Source of the DNA: Undaria pinnatifida
Taxonomy: Eukaryota > Sar > Phaeophyceae > Laminariales > Alariaceae
Assembly (NCBI GenBank): GCA_012845835.1
Contig: JABAKD010000016.1
Span: 12,777,507-12,841,506 of the forward strand
Length of the DNA: 64,000 nucleotides
Direction of reading: 5' to 3'
Below, in pieces: positions 63,140-64,000 of the stretch. A model generated the notes under the pieces. It was not told the origin of the DNA. It did no database searches and worked only from the letters and a program-made list of their open reading frames with translations. Each line of letters begins with the position of its first letter. The stretch's first letter is position 1. A program made the position numbers and the translations under genes.

Positions 63140-64000
63140 TCACGGAGCGGCATTTGCGCGGTCAAGAGGAAAAAAATCAGGCACCGGATGCGCACCTCGC
63201 GTCGCACACCTTCCACACCGTTCAACAGGAGTATCGGGGTGGGCACGAATCATTCAAAGAATGTGCCCTGTCAAAGGTGCAAGGCCGAGTGTTCCACCCT
63301 AAAACCAAGTAAATAAGCGTTCGTCACAGTAACTTTAAGGAGATATGGGTGTCTGTCAAAAGGGTTGTCTGCTGACATGTTTGCCTCGGAGAGCTCGCAA
63401 GTCTCCGCCGCACATGCTAAGTCCGGGTGTCCATGGGAACGGCACGTGACGGGTTTCATTTCCGTGGGCGGTACGGGAGCAGCCTAGTCTCGGCGTGCCC
63501 AACGGGAAAAAGAAAGACAAAACCGTGGCTACGTTCTGTCTAATTGGGTTGCCAAGAACGGGGCCAGAGTTCGCAGAAGGAACCTCCAGACGAAGTAAAT
63601 AAAGGGGCTTCCCTGGCCAGGCGCCATGTATCAAGCGAAGGAACGAAGGGGCAGCAGAGGCAAACCCTGTGAGCGGCTTTTGGGTTTGCGTCCACTCGCT
63701 ACTTATCAGTTACGAGATGTGTACAGTGGTATGTTGTACGTAAGGTGACTTTCGCGGTAAAGCCTCAGTGATCGCGATGTTGAGTGTGACGGGGAGCCTG
63801 CCGCTTCGTCTCGACGGTCGTGGTCGATCGAGGTCGCCGGTAGCGGAGCAAAAAAAACAAATAAGCACACACCATCAACGCCGCAACACCAGCAACAACA
63901 CCAACGCCAACTACAACAACATACAGGCTGGTTCAAGTAAAAAAAAACTAATTCTCTCCCTCAAGAATACCGCTCTCAGTCTTTAGTCAAGGAGTGGATA
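63140..64000. other. No gene recognised; presumed intron
   Basis: Would be the intron upstream of the exon at 63,131. Frames of up to 92 codons on either strand show no SAMHD1 or other motif. Confidence 0.4.

Overview
The window is nuclear DNA of a repeat-rich eukaryote: spliced exons with GT/AG borders, several retrotransposon families, a hAT-type DNA element, microsatellites and no operon-like gene packing. The mix (an APE-endonuclease LINE, a Ty1/copia element, tRNA-headed SINEs, a spliced SAMHD1-type gene) suggests an alga or other protist. A brown alga or related stramenopile is my best guess, at low confidence.

Layout. 1-24,366 is almost all nested repeats. One LINE family ending in a (CAA)n tail supplies at least ten copies, most of them 5'-truncated. 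They are mixed with a tRNA-derived SINE family, a non-coding family (called R5) with the same 3' tail as the LINE, a hairpin-rich A-tailed family (R7), AT-rich repeats (R3, R6), G/C-homopolymer repeats (R4), a small GC-rich repeat (R8) and a TRIM-like direct repeat. A hAT-type element with intact ends and a perfect 8-bp target duplication lies at 22,908-23,929. From 24,367 to 32,301 there is a decayed Ty1/copia element inserted into a LINE, and its own 5' LTR holds an R4 insertion, giving three nested layers. 34,690-36,680 is a C-rich degenerate tandem region. 39,760-40,400 is the C-terminal end of a PIF1-type helicase. 42,144-46,660 is the most complete LINE, with an intact 638-residue endonuclease reading frame followed by broken reverse-transcriptase frames.

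The right quarter (about 49.7-63.1 kb, minus strand) holds the one convincing host gene. Short exons at 63,131, 60,352, 58,940, 53,028 and 49,799 together match the C-terminal half of SAMHD1-type dNTP triphosphohydrolases. Splice phases agree across the three junctions between the first four exons. Two weaker exons at 52,629 and 52,363 would fill the remaining gap. The HD catalytic half must lie beyond the right edge. The introns carry SINEs, R7, a dispersed repeat (R10), a second decayed LINE and a 650-base (GACCC)n array.

How the parts relate. The LINE, the SINE and R5 share nearly the same 3' end (a GTGACCACGGA block, then AATGTGAGAA, then a CAA or A tail). The simplest reading is that the LINE machinery copies all three. 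The SINE body is joined to several different tRNA-like heads. Insertions within insertions give a relative order: LINE copies first, then further LINE, SINE and copia insertions into them, then R3 and R4. All family assignments come from reading the sequence by eye; no database search was possible.
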